Source of the DNA: Dryas octopetala
Taxonomy: Eukaryota; Streptophyta; Magnoliopsida; Rosales; Rosaceae
Assembly: GCA_963921425.1 (NCBI GenBank)
Contig: OY992837.1
Span: 14,853,896 to 14,917,895, forward strand
Direction: 5' to 3'
DNA length: 64,000 nucleotides
The position numbers and the translations under genes are program-made. Below the pieces are notes generated by a model that was given only the letters and a program-made list of their open reading frames with translations, was not told the DNA's origin and searched no databases. Shown here in pieces: positions 22,330 to 33,066 of this stretch. Position 1 is the first letter of the stretch, and each line of letters opens with the position of its first letter.

Positions 22330-23244
22330 TTAGATCTTCTCGTCCAATCTCTTCTCATTCTGAGCATGAAATTCACTTGGAAGCATTTGATATTGCATAT
22401 ATGGAAGCATCAATTGCATGGCAGGAGTGAAGTTGTCAGTGAAGGAAGTACAAACGTTGTTGGAGAGTAGCTGGTTTCTTGGAGTACCATAAGCAATAGG
22501 TCTATGTACTCGCACTACACGTTGTGAGGGGAAATGTTCATTCCTTGGCTGCATCATTGGAGTAGTACTATTGATCGAATTCATATTAAAAGCACACAAT
22601 CCAGAATTAGTTTGATGAGCAATGACTTGATAGGGTTCAAAATAACTAGGCGCCTCTTTCTCTTGAACCAAGTTCACAATTTGATGTGCAATTTTTTTGA
22701 CTGAATCTGCTTTGTAGCCATCTACCATACCAGATACATTTTGTTTGATCACCACAAACTGATTTCTTTCTATGTTATCAATCCTCTTTGTTGTTACTTC
22801 TAGCTTGGCTTCCAGTGAAGTAAGGAGTGCAGCCAATTCGTCCTCATCAAATTCATCAATTCGAGCATCCCACGTCGATAACTCCTTTGAAAAATTGATC
22901 TCATCATGATGCAATTTTTTGGCATTGTCATCCACAATCTCCATCTTCTCGGCCTGATCATAAAAGTGAGACAAATCAAAGGTTCTCTTTAAAACAGAAG
23001 GAGTGTGCTTGGTTGCCTTGTACTTGTTCAGAATACGATTGACTTCAATAGTATCTAGGGGCCAAGTCTCCGGTTGAGCTGGTCGGCCCTTCTTTTGAGC
23101 TGGGAAGATGATCAAGCATACATCAATACCACAAAGTGTGGAGAGCTCCTCTGCCTTTTTATATAAACTCTTCTTCCGTTTTCGAAAGGTCAATTTACGA
23201 GCACTCTCGTTGGGCACCAGTTCTAAGGTTCTTCGAGACCCCAT
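22330..23244 (-). CDS. Type I MADS-box transcription factor (M-gamma/M-beta-like)
   Basis: A 304-residue single-exon frame starting MGSRRTLELVPNESARKL. Residues 1-60 form a MADS (SRF-type) DNA-binding domain: TFRKRKKSLYKKAEELSTLC, then GIDVCLIIF. This is followed by PETWP, a motif usual in type I M-gamma and M-beta proteins such as AGL80 relatives. Residues 120-200 contain acidic and heptad-like stretches that could dimerise, and the C-terminus is rich in Met, Gln and Asn. The absence of introns and the lack of a K-box fit type I. Members act in the nucleus, often in the female gametophyte and endosperm, which is family knowledge and not visible here. The gene lies just beyond the MITE cluster; an AT tract (23289-23305) about 50 bp upstream may supply the TATA box. 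Confidence 0.9.
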   Translation of the reverse strand: MGSRRTLELVPNESARKLTFRKRKKSLYKKAEELSTLCGIDVCLIIFPAQKKGRPAQPETWPLDTIEVNRILNKYKATKHTPSVLKRTFDLSHFYDQAEKMEIVDDNAKKLHHDEINFSKELSTWDARIDEFDEDELAALLTSLEAKLEVTTKRIDNIERNQFVVIKQNVSGMVDGYKADSVKKIAHQIVNLVQEKEAPSYFEPYQVIAHQTNSGLCAFNMNSINSTTPMMQPRNEHFPSQRVVRVHRPIAYGTPRNQLLSNNVCTSFTDNFTPAMQLMLPYMQYQMLPSEFHAQNEKRLDEKI

Positions 23245-24666
23245 CTTGATCTTCTATACAAATTGAGAATCTCTTACTTGTTAGATAAGAATATATATAT
23301 ATACATATAGTAAAAGAAGCAAGCTAGCCCTTGAGGGAATCGACTGATCAACTCTCTCTTTATTGCATAGACTGTGTTAATTTGTGGTTGATGATCAAAA
23401 TAACAAAGACAACATGAAACAAGAGTTTTTGAAACTTGGGATTTCAAAACTGATCGAAATCAAGTTTGCAATTTTTCGTAGTTGTTTTCCGTGAGAGGGA
23501 AAACAGAAATTTACCAATAAGAATCAAAAGGAATAATCGTTGAAGAAAGTTATAACTTATTCGTACCTTGTTCTCCAAACCTAAGCTTTTTCTGAGATCT
23601 AATACACAAGCAATGAATTAAGGTCGCGGGGTTCATTCCATTGGGTAGCTTTTTATAGAGGAGAGAGGGTGAGACAAATAAGGAAGCTAAAATTATTGGT
23701 AATTTCCGATTTTCTCTTGAGAAGGAAAAATAGTAACAGTGCGTAGTTTCCATATTAATTACGACACCCAAAACCAAATTTTAATCAACCCGAATTCCTG
23801 TTTTTTATTATATTATCCACTGTCTCACGTAATTTAATTCCAATATGGACCATCAACCGACCATGGTTCTCCACTTTCTTACTTTATTTAGGAAATATAT
23901 TGAAGCATATATATCCAGTTACTTGGAGGCAAAGAAAGACTCATCAAGCCAGTTACTGATTTTATATATCTACGATCTATCTAGTACGAAATTTCTGGTG
24001 ATGTAGGTATAGAGTCCAAGTTCAACTCTACTTGGAAGTCATGGTTCTATCCCAACTCTTTTGAACTAGATTAATCTTTATCTAGATTGAATCCTCATCT
24101 CCTATGTGGGCTAATTATATAGTTTTTAAAATAGGTAAACAACAATTTTGGTCTAGCATTGAATTAAGATCCTGACTTACAAAGCATCGGATCAATGATT
24201 TACCTGAGGTATATCTATTATCAAAGTTTTTGTCCAATTAATTATATATATAATATAAAGTTGTGTTATTTGTTTGCTTTATGTGTTTTAATGCATAATT
24301 TTTCGCTTTCTTGCTTCTCATGGTGATAAGTTTGGTTATGTTTGTACGTGAAACTCTAGCCTTTGAGGATAATTATGATGATGCATGCATGCAAACTGTG
24401 ACTATACATATCGATCGTGGTGTAAACTGCAATTCATTTATTTTGGAACTCTAATTATTTATTTTTCTTTTACAATAATTGATATATTCTTGATGCTCCT
24501 CTTATGCTAAATTATATTAATTTGTATTCATATTTTTAATTTGGATTGACGTACATGGAAAATCTGTAGGTCCATAACTAATACTTTTTTTTTTTTAGAA
24601 ACTAATACATTTGTTTGAAACATGTTTCTTTTTAATTTCACTTTAGTGGTATGGTTGTGATGAATT
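23245..24666. other. Intergenic DNA upstream of the MADS gene
   Basis: Contains the MADS 5' flank. The remaining short frames show no family similarity. No RNA gene or repeat was recognised. Confidence 0.5.
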
Positions 24667-25515
24667 GGGAGGTATTTCAGGTTGGTTCATGAATAAAAAA
24701 AATATTTGAAATTAATACACTAATTAATAGAAAGCTATGTATTAAATAGTACATCCATATGAATTCCGTCAAAAAAGACGGTTAAATGTCACTTTGGACA
24801 ATGATGATGTAAATTTTTTGAATGATTTGGACACCAAATTTTCTCCGCATGGATTAATAATGTCACATTGATAAAACAATTAAAAAACATAATAAAACTT
24901 TTAAACCTTTAATAATAAAAGGGCCCAGTTTGGTCCCTATAATTTGGTGGTTGTTTAATTTTGTCTATATTGTTTCAATCAAGTCTTTGTAGTTTTGAAA
25001 TTGTTTCAATCATGTCTGAAATTAGATTTTCACCAAGTTTTTAAATTGTAGAATAGTTAAAGTAGGGCTATAAAATTATAAATGTTTCAATCAAAAGCCA
25101 ACGGTACTACTTTTTTTTTTGGTCATGGACCATTATATTCCTACCTTAACAGTTCTACAATCTAAAAACTTGATGGAAATCTAATTTTTGACTTGATATG
25201 AGTGAAACAATTTTGAAAATATGAGGGCTTAGTTGAAACAATTAAAACTACATGGACGGACTTGAAAACACCACCAAACTACAGGGACCAAAATGGTTGT
25301 TTTGCTCAAAATAAAATAAAATATGACATCATTAATCTATGTAATGTAAATTTGGTGTCCGCATCATTCAAGAAATTCATGTCAGCACTATCTACACTAG
25401 CATTTAACGTTTTTATTAACCAAATTTGTAACGAATGTGCTATTTTGTAACTTTTTTTAATTAGTGTACTAGTTTGAAACATTTTTTTGTTCATGAACCA
25501 ATTTGAAATACCCCC
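24667..25515. mobile_element. Long foldback element, about 850 bp
   Basis: The two halves are inverted copies: GGTATTTCAGGTTGGTTCAT on the left and, inverted, GGTATTTCAAATTGGTTCAT on the right. The arms extend about 400 bp inward (for example GACACCAAATTT and its inverse, and GGTCCCTATAATTTGG with its inverse). The centre is near 25090. No transposase frame. Boundaries are approximate because no target duplication could be fixed. It is Mutator-like or Foldback-like by structure. Confidence 0.8.
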
Positions 25516-25989
25516 TATAGTTGGTGAGCGCATTTTGTAATTGAGCCATCAATAAATCATTCCCTATAAATCCACCAAATGCAGCAAATTTCAATTTTGG
25601 TGTATATCTTTCCACTATTCAGTCTGTATGACCAACTAAGAAAACCTTCCAAGACGAACATTGCAAGGTTCTTAGTAGAGCCTGGAATCTAGGTTTACAA
25701 ACTTGCATATATTGTGTATTAAATATATTTATATATGACAGTTTGATGATGATCACCAAGGCATTACATCATGATTAGACGATAATTATTAATTAATTAC
25801 TACGTTATCATATAATTCCATGCATTTTATATTGAGTTGCTGAAAGTACATCATAAGGTCCATAATGCACAACAATTTTTTTTAGATACTCTAACAAACA
25901 TACAAAATTGAATTATAACTTCACATTTATATAGGGAGATTTCTTTAAGAATATCTTAAATAATTTTTTTTTTTGAAAATTCCTCGTAA
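25516..25989. other. Intergenic AT-rich DNA
   Basis: Nothing recognised between the foldback element and the CNGC-like repeat units. Confidence 0.5.
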
Positions 25990-27080
25990 GGCTCACTTCA
26001 TATCGTATATCAATATATATTTATATATATCCAATTTAATATATTGTTCCCTTTTATGATTGTTGTATTTGTTTTTAGTTCAAACTTTCGGCCGAGTGGC
26101 AGTATTGGGGAAAACGTATTTAGTTTTTTGATAAATTTAAGTGGCATAGCAGTATTTTTTATATATCTCAATGAAATGATAAAGGTTGGTGTTGATAATC
26201 CATAGTCTCTTCTTTTCTATTTATATCTATGATCATGAACCTACTGGAATTATTATATACATAGAGACAAAAATACATAAAAAGGTTTAAATATTAAAAC
26301 AGAAGATCGATGCAAATGACAGATATATCTAGCTAGATGTAGATATGTGGTTATGTGAAAACAGCCTACTCAAGAATCTAAAGATGGGGATAAAGAAAAT
26401 CATATGGCAAATATATATAATATGTATCCAGATAATAGAATTCTCTTCAAACGAACTCTTGCATTTTGGTCTTATTTTTTTCAATGCATGCGCAATCCAA
26501 TATTCAATACGAGTTTACTGTGTATATAGATTGCTTTGTGGACTTCATACGTACCATAGAGATTGGAATAGGAGGATCCCTCAATATCGTATTGGATTTT
26601 CTTCCTTTCATCTTTTTATTCATGTAAGTTTCAATTTTATCTCATATAATTTAACAGCTCCACAAAATTTGCTTTACATTAGTTTTGAGTTTTTATATTT
26701 TCAATATTTTGTTGAATCACATTATTATGCTTTCTTTTCGTACTTACGTATTTTAGAATTTCTATGAAATATAATTATTATAGCTACTTTGTTGGTCCAA
26801 TTCAGCTATATGGAGCCATATATATGATATTATTTTGCTCTTTGACGAGAGGAAGATTATTGATGAAATTCTTGTCAAATATATGCATGTATTCTTCTTT
26901 CAATATAATGATTTCATCAACATGCAAACTTCTGTATTCCACATCATTTTTTCTTCTCCACCCCTATTTCAATCAGCTCTTTGAAGATTTGTTGTAATCT
27001 TGGGTGGAGATAGTATACATTGTTTTTGGGATCCTTTATCCAGATTTTGAACTTAATTTATATTGTATATATATCAATAT
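25990..27080 (+). pseudogene. CNGC-like pseudogene fragment, copy A
   Basis: In copy A the plus strand carries a segment reading INLSGIAVFFIYLNEMIK (about 26128-26182), resembling the last membrane segment of plant cyclic nucleotide-gated channels. An intron-like gap ends near 26262, and then comes MWLCENSLLKNLKMGIKKI (26345-26401), resembling the post-S6 linker (family form: E-WLS-N-L---LK--I). One frameshift (about 26125) and stop codons break it. The upstream sequence GTGGCAGTATTGGGGAAAAC is shared by all three copies. The assignment is by motif reading only. No cyclic-nucleotide-binding domain was found. Confidence 0.45.
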
Positions 27081-28150
27081 ATATTATATATATCCACTTT
27101 ATAATATATATATATATATATTGTTCTCTTCTATGATTTTTGCACAGTTGTCTCGGTTCAAACTTTTAGCTCAGTGGCAGTATTGGGGAAAACGTATTTA
27201 GTTTTTTAATAAATTTAAGTGGCCAACATAGCATTATTTTTAACATATCTTAATGGAATGATGAAGGTTGGTGTTGATAATTCATTAGTTTCATTTCTTC
27301 TATTTTTATATACTTATTATATACATGCAGGAGACAACAAACATTAAAAAAAAAAAAAAGGCTTAAAATATTATAATAAAATATGTCAATGATGTATCTA
27401 TAGGTAGATTTGTGGTTATCTGAAAACAGCCTCCTTAAAAATTTGAAGATGGGAATAAAGAAAATCCTATAGCAAAGATGTGTCTACATAATAATATTCT
27501 CTTCAGATAAACTTTTTTCAATGCAATTCAATATTCAATACGAGTTTACTGTGTATATCCTACCACATATATTGCAATTTAAGGATGTCTTAATATCGTA
27601 TTAGATTTTCTTCCTTTCATCTTTACTGGTAATGTAAGTTTCAAGCATTAAACGTCTACTGTAAGTTTCAATTTCATCTCCTATAATTTAACAACTCCAC
27701 AAAATTTGCTTTACGCTATTTTTTAATTTATGTTTTCTTTTCGTACTTACGTATTGTAAAATTTCTACAAAATATTATTATGTTTTATTACGTACTTACG
27801 TACTATATAATTTCTATAAAATCTAATTATTATAACTATCTTATTGGTCCAATTCAGCTATATGAAGCCATCTGCTATTATTTTTCTTTTTGACGAGAGG
27901 AATATTTTAATAACATGCTTATCATATATCAGTATTCTTCTTTCATTTAGTGTTGTTCCGTTGGTAAAGGTAGTCTGACTTTAGTATTTTTTAATAATGA
28001 TGTCATAAACATGCTGACTTCCGTATTCCACATGATTTTTTCTTCTCCACCCCACAATTTCAATCATTGTTGTTTGAATTTTTCTTCTCCACCCCACATG
28101 ATTTTTTGTAATTTTAGTATACATTGTTGTTTCCTTTATCCAAATTTTGA
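27081..28150 (+). pseudogene. CNGC-like pseudogene fragment, copy B
   Basis: The second tandem copy repeats the order of copy A: a GTATTGGGGAAAACGTATTT block (27180), an intron-like gap ending ACATGCAG, and DLWLSENSLLKNLKMGIKKI with an in-frame stop just after it (27411-27475). The downstream AT-rich part also matches copy A (AATACGAGTTTACTGTGTAT at 26508 and 27538). Confidence 0.45.
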
Positions 28151-28625
28151 ATTTTATATTATATATCAATATGTATTTATACATATCCACTTTAATATAG
28201 TGTTCCTTTTATGATTTTTAAAGTTTTCTCGGTTCAAACTTCCGGCCCAATAGCAGTATTAGGGAAAACATATTTAACTTTTTGATAAATTTAAGTAGGC
28301 GGCATAGCACTATCTTAAAAATATATATCTCAATGGAATGATAAATGTTGGTGTTGATAATCCATTAGTTGTCTTTCTTTTATTTACATCTATGTTCATG
28401 AACCTAATGAAATTATTATATGCATGCAGGAGATACAACACATCAAAAAGGCTTAAAATATTGAAACATAAGATGCAAATGATGTACCTTGAGATAGATT
28501 TGTGGTTATCTGAAAACAACCTCCATAAGAATTTGAAGATGTGGATAAAGAAAATCCTACGGCAAATATAATATGTGTTCACGTAATATTATTCTCTTCA
28601 GAAAAACTCTTTTATTTTGGTCTTC
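28151..28625 (+). pseudogene. CNGC-like pseudogene fragment, copy C (partial)
   Basis: The third copy has the best open frame over the linker: after a TGCATGCAG acceptor (28430) it reads TSKRLKILKHKMQMMYLEID and continues WLSENNLHKNLKMWIKKIL to 28571. The upstream block differs (GCAGTATTAGGGAAAACATA), and similarity ends near 28625. It is truncated and has no partner exons, so it is not a functional gene. Confidence 0.45.
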
Positions 28626-29138
28626 TTCTTTTTAATGTGAAAATTTGTATTAGGTGATTTATCTACTTAATAAGCTCAATCACTTTAGTCGTAATACTAA
28701 GTGGTAGCTCCTTACCATTGTGCATCCTTGTGCAAACACCTTGAAGCCAGCAATCAATCATTCATGTCGTCGGCAGCTACTCCTTGAGCTCTTCAACGCA
28801 CGGCACCGATCGTATCAAAACAAGTGGATTCCAATGATAATGCTGTGAAATGATATGCAAATTTGGATTCTATAAAAATCAGCCTTCTCAAGCAAGAGAC
28901 ATGAAAAGGCTAATGGAGAATCCTTAATCTAAAAATCTAAATGAAAGTGTTTATAAATATGTGAAAAGATTTAGTTTAACACTCAAACTCATTCAGATTT
29001 TAGAGGAAAAACAAGTTAAGAAAATCATTTAGTTTTTGAAAATCAAAAGCATTTTCTTATTTGAAAAAGGATGAGCACTCACACAAATTACCCAAGCTTG
29101 AACGCAGCAAGAATACCGACAAAATTATGCTGATCAAC
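28626..29138. other. Intergenic DNA
   Basis: No gene or repeat recognised between the third CNGC-like copy and the inverted repeat. Confidence 0.5.
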
Positions 29139-29139
29139 C

Positions 29140-29423
29140 CATAAGTACTGTCTTGCACTTTCCACCGTTCTTCACACAAAACTTCATACTTCTGTATGAA
29201 GTCATAGCATGCAGATGGCCAGCAACCACCGCTATCTCGAAGAAGATTTCTATTTATATGTCGCGGGTCGGCATAACAGATTTGAACGCATGGGTGGGAA
29301 ATAGATATAGGAAGGGGATCCCTTATAGCGGCAGCTGCTTGCTATTTGTCTGCTATGACTTCATACAGAAGTATGGAGTTTTGTGTGAAGAGCGGTGGAA
29401 ATCGTAAGGCAATACTTTTGTAG
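29140..29423. repeat. Inverted repeat/hairpin, candidate small-RNA precursor
   Basis: Core arms of 51 bp lie at 29159-29209 and 29351-29401. They differ at two positions, and both would be G:U pairs in plus-strand RNA. The arm includes CACACAAAACT and CATACTTCTGTATGAAG (itself a short palindrome). Similarity of the arms continues at lower identity outward (AAGTACTGTCTT and its inverse) and inward (CCGCTAT and its inverse), giving about 100-bp arms. No terminal motif or target duplication identifies a known MITE. It could be a young MIRNA or siRNA hairpin from an inverted duplication, or an unclassified MITE. Confidence 0.7.
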
Positions 29424-30994
29424 AGAGACAAAGCTGGAAGTATCACGATGATACATTGAGGGAGTGGACATATCGCAATATAAAAGGGCCAAGAATAGGT
29501 CTGAAATCAAGATTGATGGTTATAGACAATGCAAGATTGATGAGTCATCTATGACTGGCATCGTTGATTGTACTCCAGCAGTGACCATAGTTGTACGTTT
29601 AAATTCCTTATTCTCTTACCACAATGGGTTAGTAGTTTACAGACCAAATTTACATAGAATGAAGGATAAAAATGGAGGAATGATGTCAGTTTTCACACGA
29701 TGACGATGGTTGGATATGGATATTGCACTTTTACTAGTTTTGGGTATTGGAAAGTTCAAAATTCCTAGGGTGGTAAGTGGGGGGACAAAGGTTTTGGGAA
29801 GATTTTCAAGGGTCAAGGTCAAGAGGGCTACATTATAGATTGTACCTATCTCGTGTTGAGTTCCACAAATTTCTTTACTAAAAAGCATGAGTGGCCTTAT
29901 GATGAAGGCTACATACCTATTCACAAGGTTTGCTAGTCATAAACTACCTTTTCACAAGGTTTGAAAATCATAAAATACCTATTCACAAGGTTGCATAGGC
30001 ATAAACTACCTTTTTAAAAGGTTCGATCGTAATACATAACCTTGAATCAACGTTTGTTAGTCATTAACGTTTTTGATAGTTAGCCTGGTGAACCAGTTTT
30101 TTGTTTTTTGTATCTATGAAACCTTAGTACTAGGGTAATTAATAAAAAACTTCCTACTACACATATGTGATGAAGGTACCTATTGCGAGGTGTTGAACAA
30201 AATCGAAAATGAGGTTTTACTTAGTTTATCTACATGTTCCACTCTCAGTCCTAATCTTCTAAAATAACCTTTCAAATTTCAACATATCTAACCTAAACTC
30301 TAGGCCTAGAAACTAACTTGTTGCCATGATCAATTCTCTGTTAAAAGAAATAATAAAGGAACGTCATATTTACTGTAGACATGGTATACAAACAAAACTC
30401 TTTAAAACAAAGAAGATTATTTTGAAATCGCTAAGCATTCTTATTTATATGAAATGTAGGTAAAAAACAAATCTCTCTAAGATGAAAGGAAATAGGAGAA
30501 GGTGTAATCATACCTGCATAACAGGTGTCAATCCCTAAGCATTCTAATTTACATAAAATGTAGGTAAAAAACAAATCTCTCTAAGATGAAAAGAAATAGA
30601 AGAAGGTGTAATCATACCTACAGAACATGTGCCAATCTTACGACAACGCAACCTTCACCATAGGTGTCAACCGCACGACCAAAAAACCTCCACCGTAGGT
30701 GTCAAACCTCAAAACCCCTAAAATTTAATGTTGTAAACCAGAATTACAGCTTCACTTTCCTAATTGCAGATGCCGTAATAGACATATACTCACCCATAAA
30801 TTCTCTCATCTACTATAGGAGTGATTCTTGCAAATGCAAGATTTAGGGGGTTTAGGGTGATAAATGTTTTGACTATAGGAGTGATTCTTGCTAATTATAT
30901 GGCATCAGAAAGGAGTCATGGCAACAACATTTTAGGCGTGATTCTTGCTATAAGTATTTGAATACCTAATAAGGAGGCATGACATATTCCATAA

Positions 30995-30999
<5 letters not shown>
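29424..30999. other. Intergenic DNA with a 99-bp tandem duplication
   Basis: No family-level coding match was found; the 79-codon frame at 29464-29703 is unrecognised. A segment of about 95 bp (CAAATCTCTCTAAGATGAAA) occurs twice in tandem at 30451-30549 and 30550-30645. Confidence 0.55.
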
Positions 31000-31041
<42 letters not shown>

Positions 31042-31044
31042 CAC
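31000..31044. repeat. Poly(A) followed by (CA)n
   Basis: A run of about 28 A's is joined to eight CA units. It could be the tail of a retroposed sequence, but no body was recognised next to it. Confidence 0.9.
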
Positions 31045-31109
31045 CTAAACTATTACCTAATGGGCCTATTTTAAAATGAGGTATTGAAAATGAGGGTATA
31101 TCTAAAGGA

Positions 31110-31860
31110 CTCTTTTTTAAATATCTGATTCATTTTCTTTTGGAATATGCTAGGTGCATTGTTTAATCCGAATGGTAAGACAAACCATTCAAAATGTCCT
31201 TAAAACATGTGAATGTTGTCCATTGTATGCTATCTCTATGCGCGCATTTTAATATGCCAAAATCCTAATCATATGGTTCTATATCTAAAGTGCTTTCTTC
31301 TATATCTTATTTTTCTATTTCTTGTAAACTAATGCTAGTATGACTAATTGGTGGATTTCTTTGGTCCATGGTTGTTATTCCTTTATTAAAAAATGTTATT
31401 CCTAAAGATGTATATAAAAATCCTCCTTGTAAACTTTTAAGAAAATTTAGTTTTAAAATAAATGGATAAACCCCTACTGGTGATAATAGTGTTAAGGATA
31501 AAGAAAATTGTTGTTCTTCTTCTATACTAATGGGTATATTATTTATACAATGTGTTAGTTCTACTACTTCAGTGTTAAATTGTGTAACCCTAATTGACTT
31601 TGTTAATTTATGTCTATACTGATGTGGTACTAAGCTTTCTTTAATAATGATTTTTGTACTTACTGTATCTATCATTGCTATTGTTTGGATTCTACTTTCT
31701 TAACTAAATTCTAATTCACAATTTATTGTTAGTAGTGTGTTATTTGTTCAATTGCTATTTTTTGTAGTGGAAAAACTATGTATGTTTTATGCTTGTTGTA
31801 TTTCTAGTATGTTGTGTGTGTTTGTTCACTATAATAGTATCTAAGTAGTGTCTTTTTATG
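31110..31860 (-). pseudogene. Endogenous pararetrovirus-like (Caulimoviridae-type) pol fragment
   Basis: On the minus strand, a 122-residue frame (31675-31307) resembles a retroviral-type aspartic protease: it opens IDTVST, where an active-site Asp-Thr/Ser-Gly is expected, so the glycine is replaced by valine. Further downstream, 31200-31110 encodes a short reverse-transcriptase block with FEWFVLPFGLNNAP. The intervening RT start is missing, and stops occur on either side. Upstream (about 31880-31840) a Cys-Cys-His zinc-knuckle-like remnant may precede the protease. It is a decayed, non-functional copy. Caulimovirid origin is preferred over Ty3/gypsy from the wording of the RT block, but this is a judgement from memory of the families. 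Confidence 0.55.
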
Positions 31861-32012
31861 ACAATAATTACAATTTAATGGTAAGTGTTTCCCTGTTTTG
31901 GAGTTGAAGTTAAACTAAAGAAAACATAGAGAAGTTTTATAAGAACGTACTGAATACTTGCTATATTATTGCTTGCTTGAATACAAGGATGATTAACAGA
32001 GAAACTGAGAAC

Positions 32013-32016
<4 letters not shown>

Positions 32017-32071
<55 letters not shown>
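32017..32071. repeat. (GA)n microsatellite
   Basis: Uninterrupted GA repeat of about 55 bp. Confidence 0.95.
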
Positions 32072-32073
<2 letters not shown>

Positions 32074-33066
32074 GTATTCTTCTCATGCCCTACTTTACAA
32101 TAGAGGCTTGCTCTTCTATATGTACACAAAACAGAAGATTGAGATTTTAATTACTGTTTATCCCTAAAATTATTCTTCTATGGGCAAAGTAGGAAATGAG
32201 AAATTAAACAAACAAATACAGCAAAAGGAAGGATGAAATTTAGATGGTATATAGTTTTTGACCAAAAACAAAAAATTAGATGGTAGTGTTGCTTCACGTG
32301 GGGTATGCTTGCAAAAAGGGCAAAAGAGGAAATAATGACTTGAAAAAGAGTCCGTTAATTATAAAGTGTTGACAAATTTTTTTTTTTTTTTTGCCTGAAA
32401 GTGTTGACAAAATTTAAATTTAACCAAAATCACCCAAAACGTACAAATAATTTACTTACAGCTCACATTCCATTAACTTTTAGATACTCACAACTCAACC
32501 AAAAGCATTCAAGTTCATAAATTTAATTTTAAGATAATATCAACCCACCAACAACCACAAATTTAACTTTCAACTTATCCAGACAACACACACGGCAGAG
32601 AGTTTGATTAGGTTGAAACATACACATATACAGAGTTTTAGTTTTATTCGCTGAGAAAAAAAAAATATTTTTTTTTAAACTCTGTGTGTGTATGTTTTTT
32701 AAATTACAAAAAAATATTTTTTAATATCATAACTTACGAATGTGATCTTATTATTAAATCAGTAGTGCTAGATATACCACATTTTTATACCATAATTTCA
32801 TACCACCTTATGTGGCAACTTACATAGCATTCATACATTGGATACTAAAAAATAAAAAGAAAAACTCAAAAAGAAAAAGAAAAACTCTGTCCAATAAAGT
32901 AATGACACGTGAGATGGTATAAGAATGTGGTATAAGAAATGTGGTAAGTATAGCATTATTCTTATTAAATTTGAACAACTGGTATAGTAGAGGTTAAATA
33001 GAATACTTGTCATGTATCAGTAATTAATTCTTTTCTTATTTAAACAAAGAGCAAAAAAAAAAACAT
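32072..33066. other. Intergenic AT-rich DNA
   Basis: No gene recognised. Contains a poly(T) run at about 32381. Confidence 0.5.

Noticed and set aside
26095..28300. AGTGGCAGTATTGGGGAAAA resembling the start of a U4-type snRNA
   Set aside because: Only a few bases match. No stem-loops, Sm site or snRNA promoter elements follow, and the block fits the tandem CNGC-like units better.
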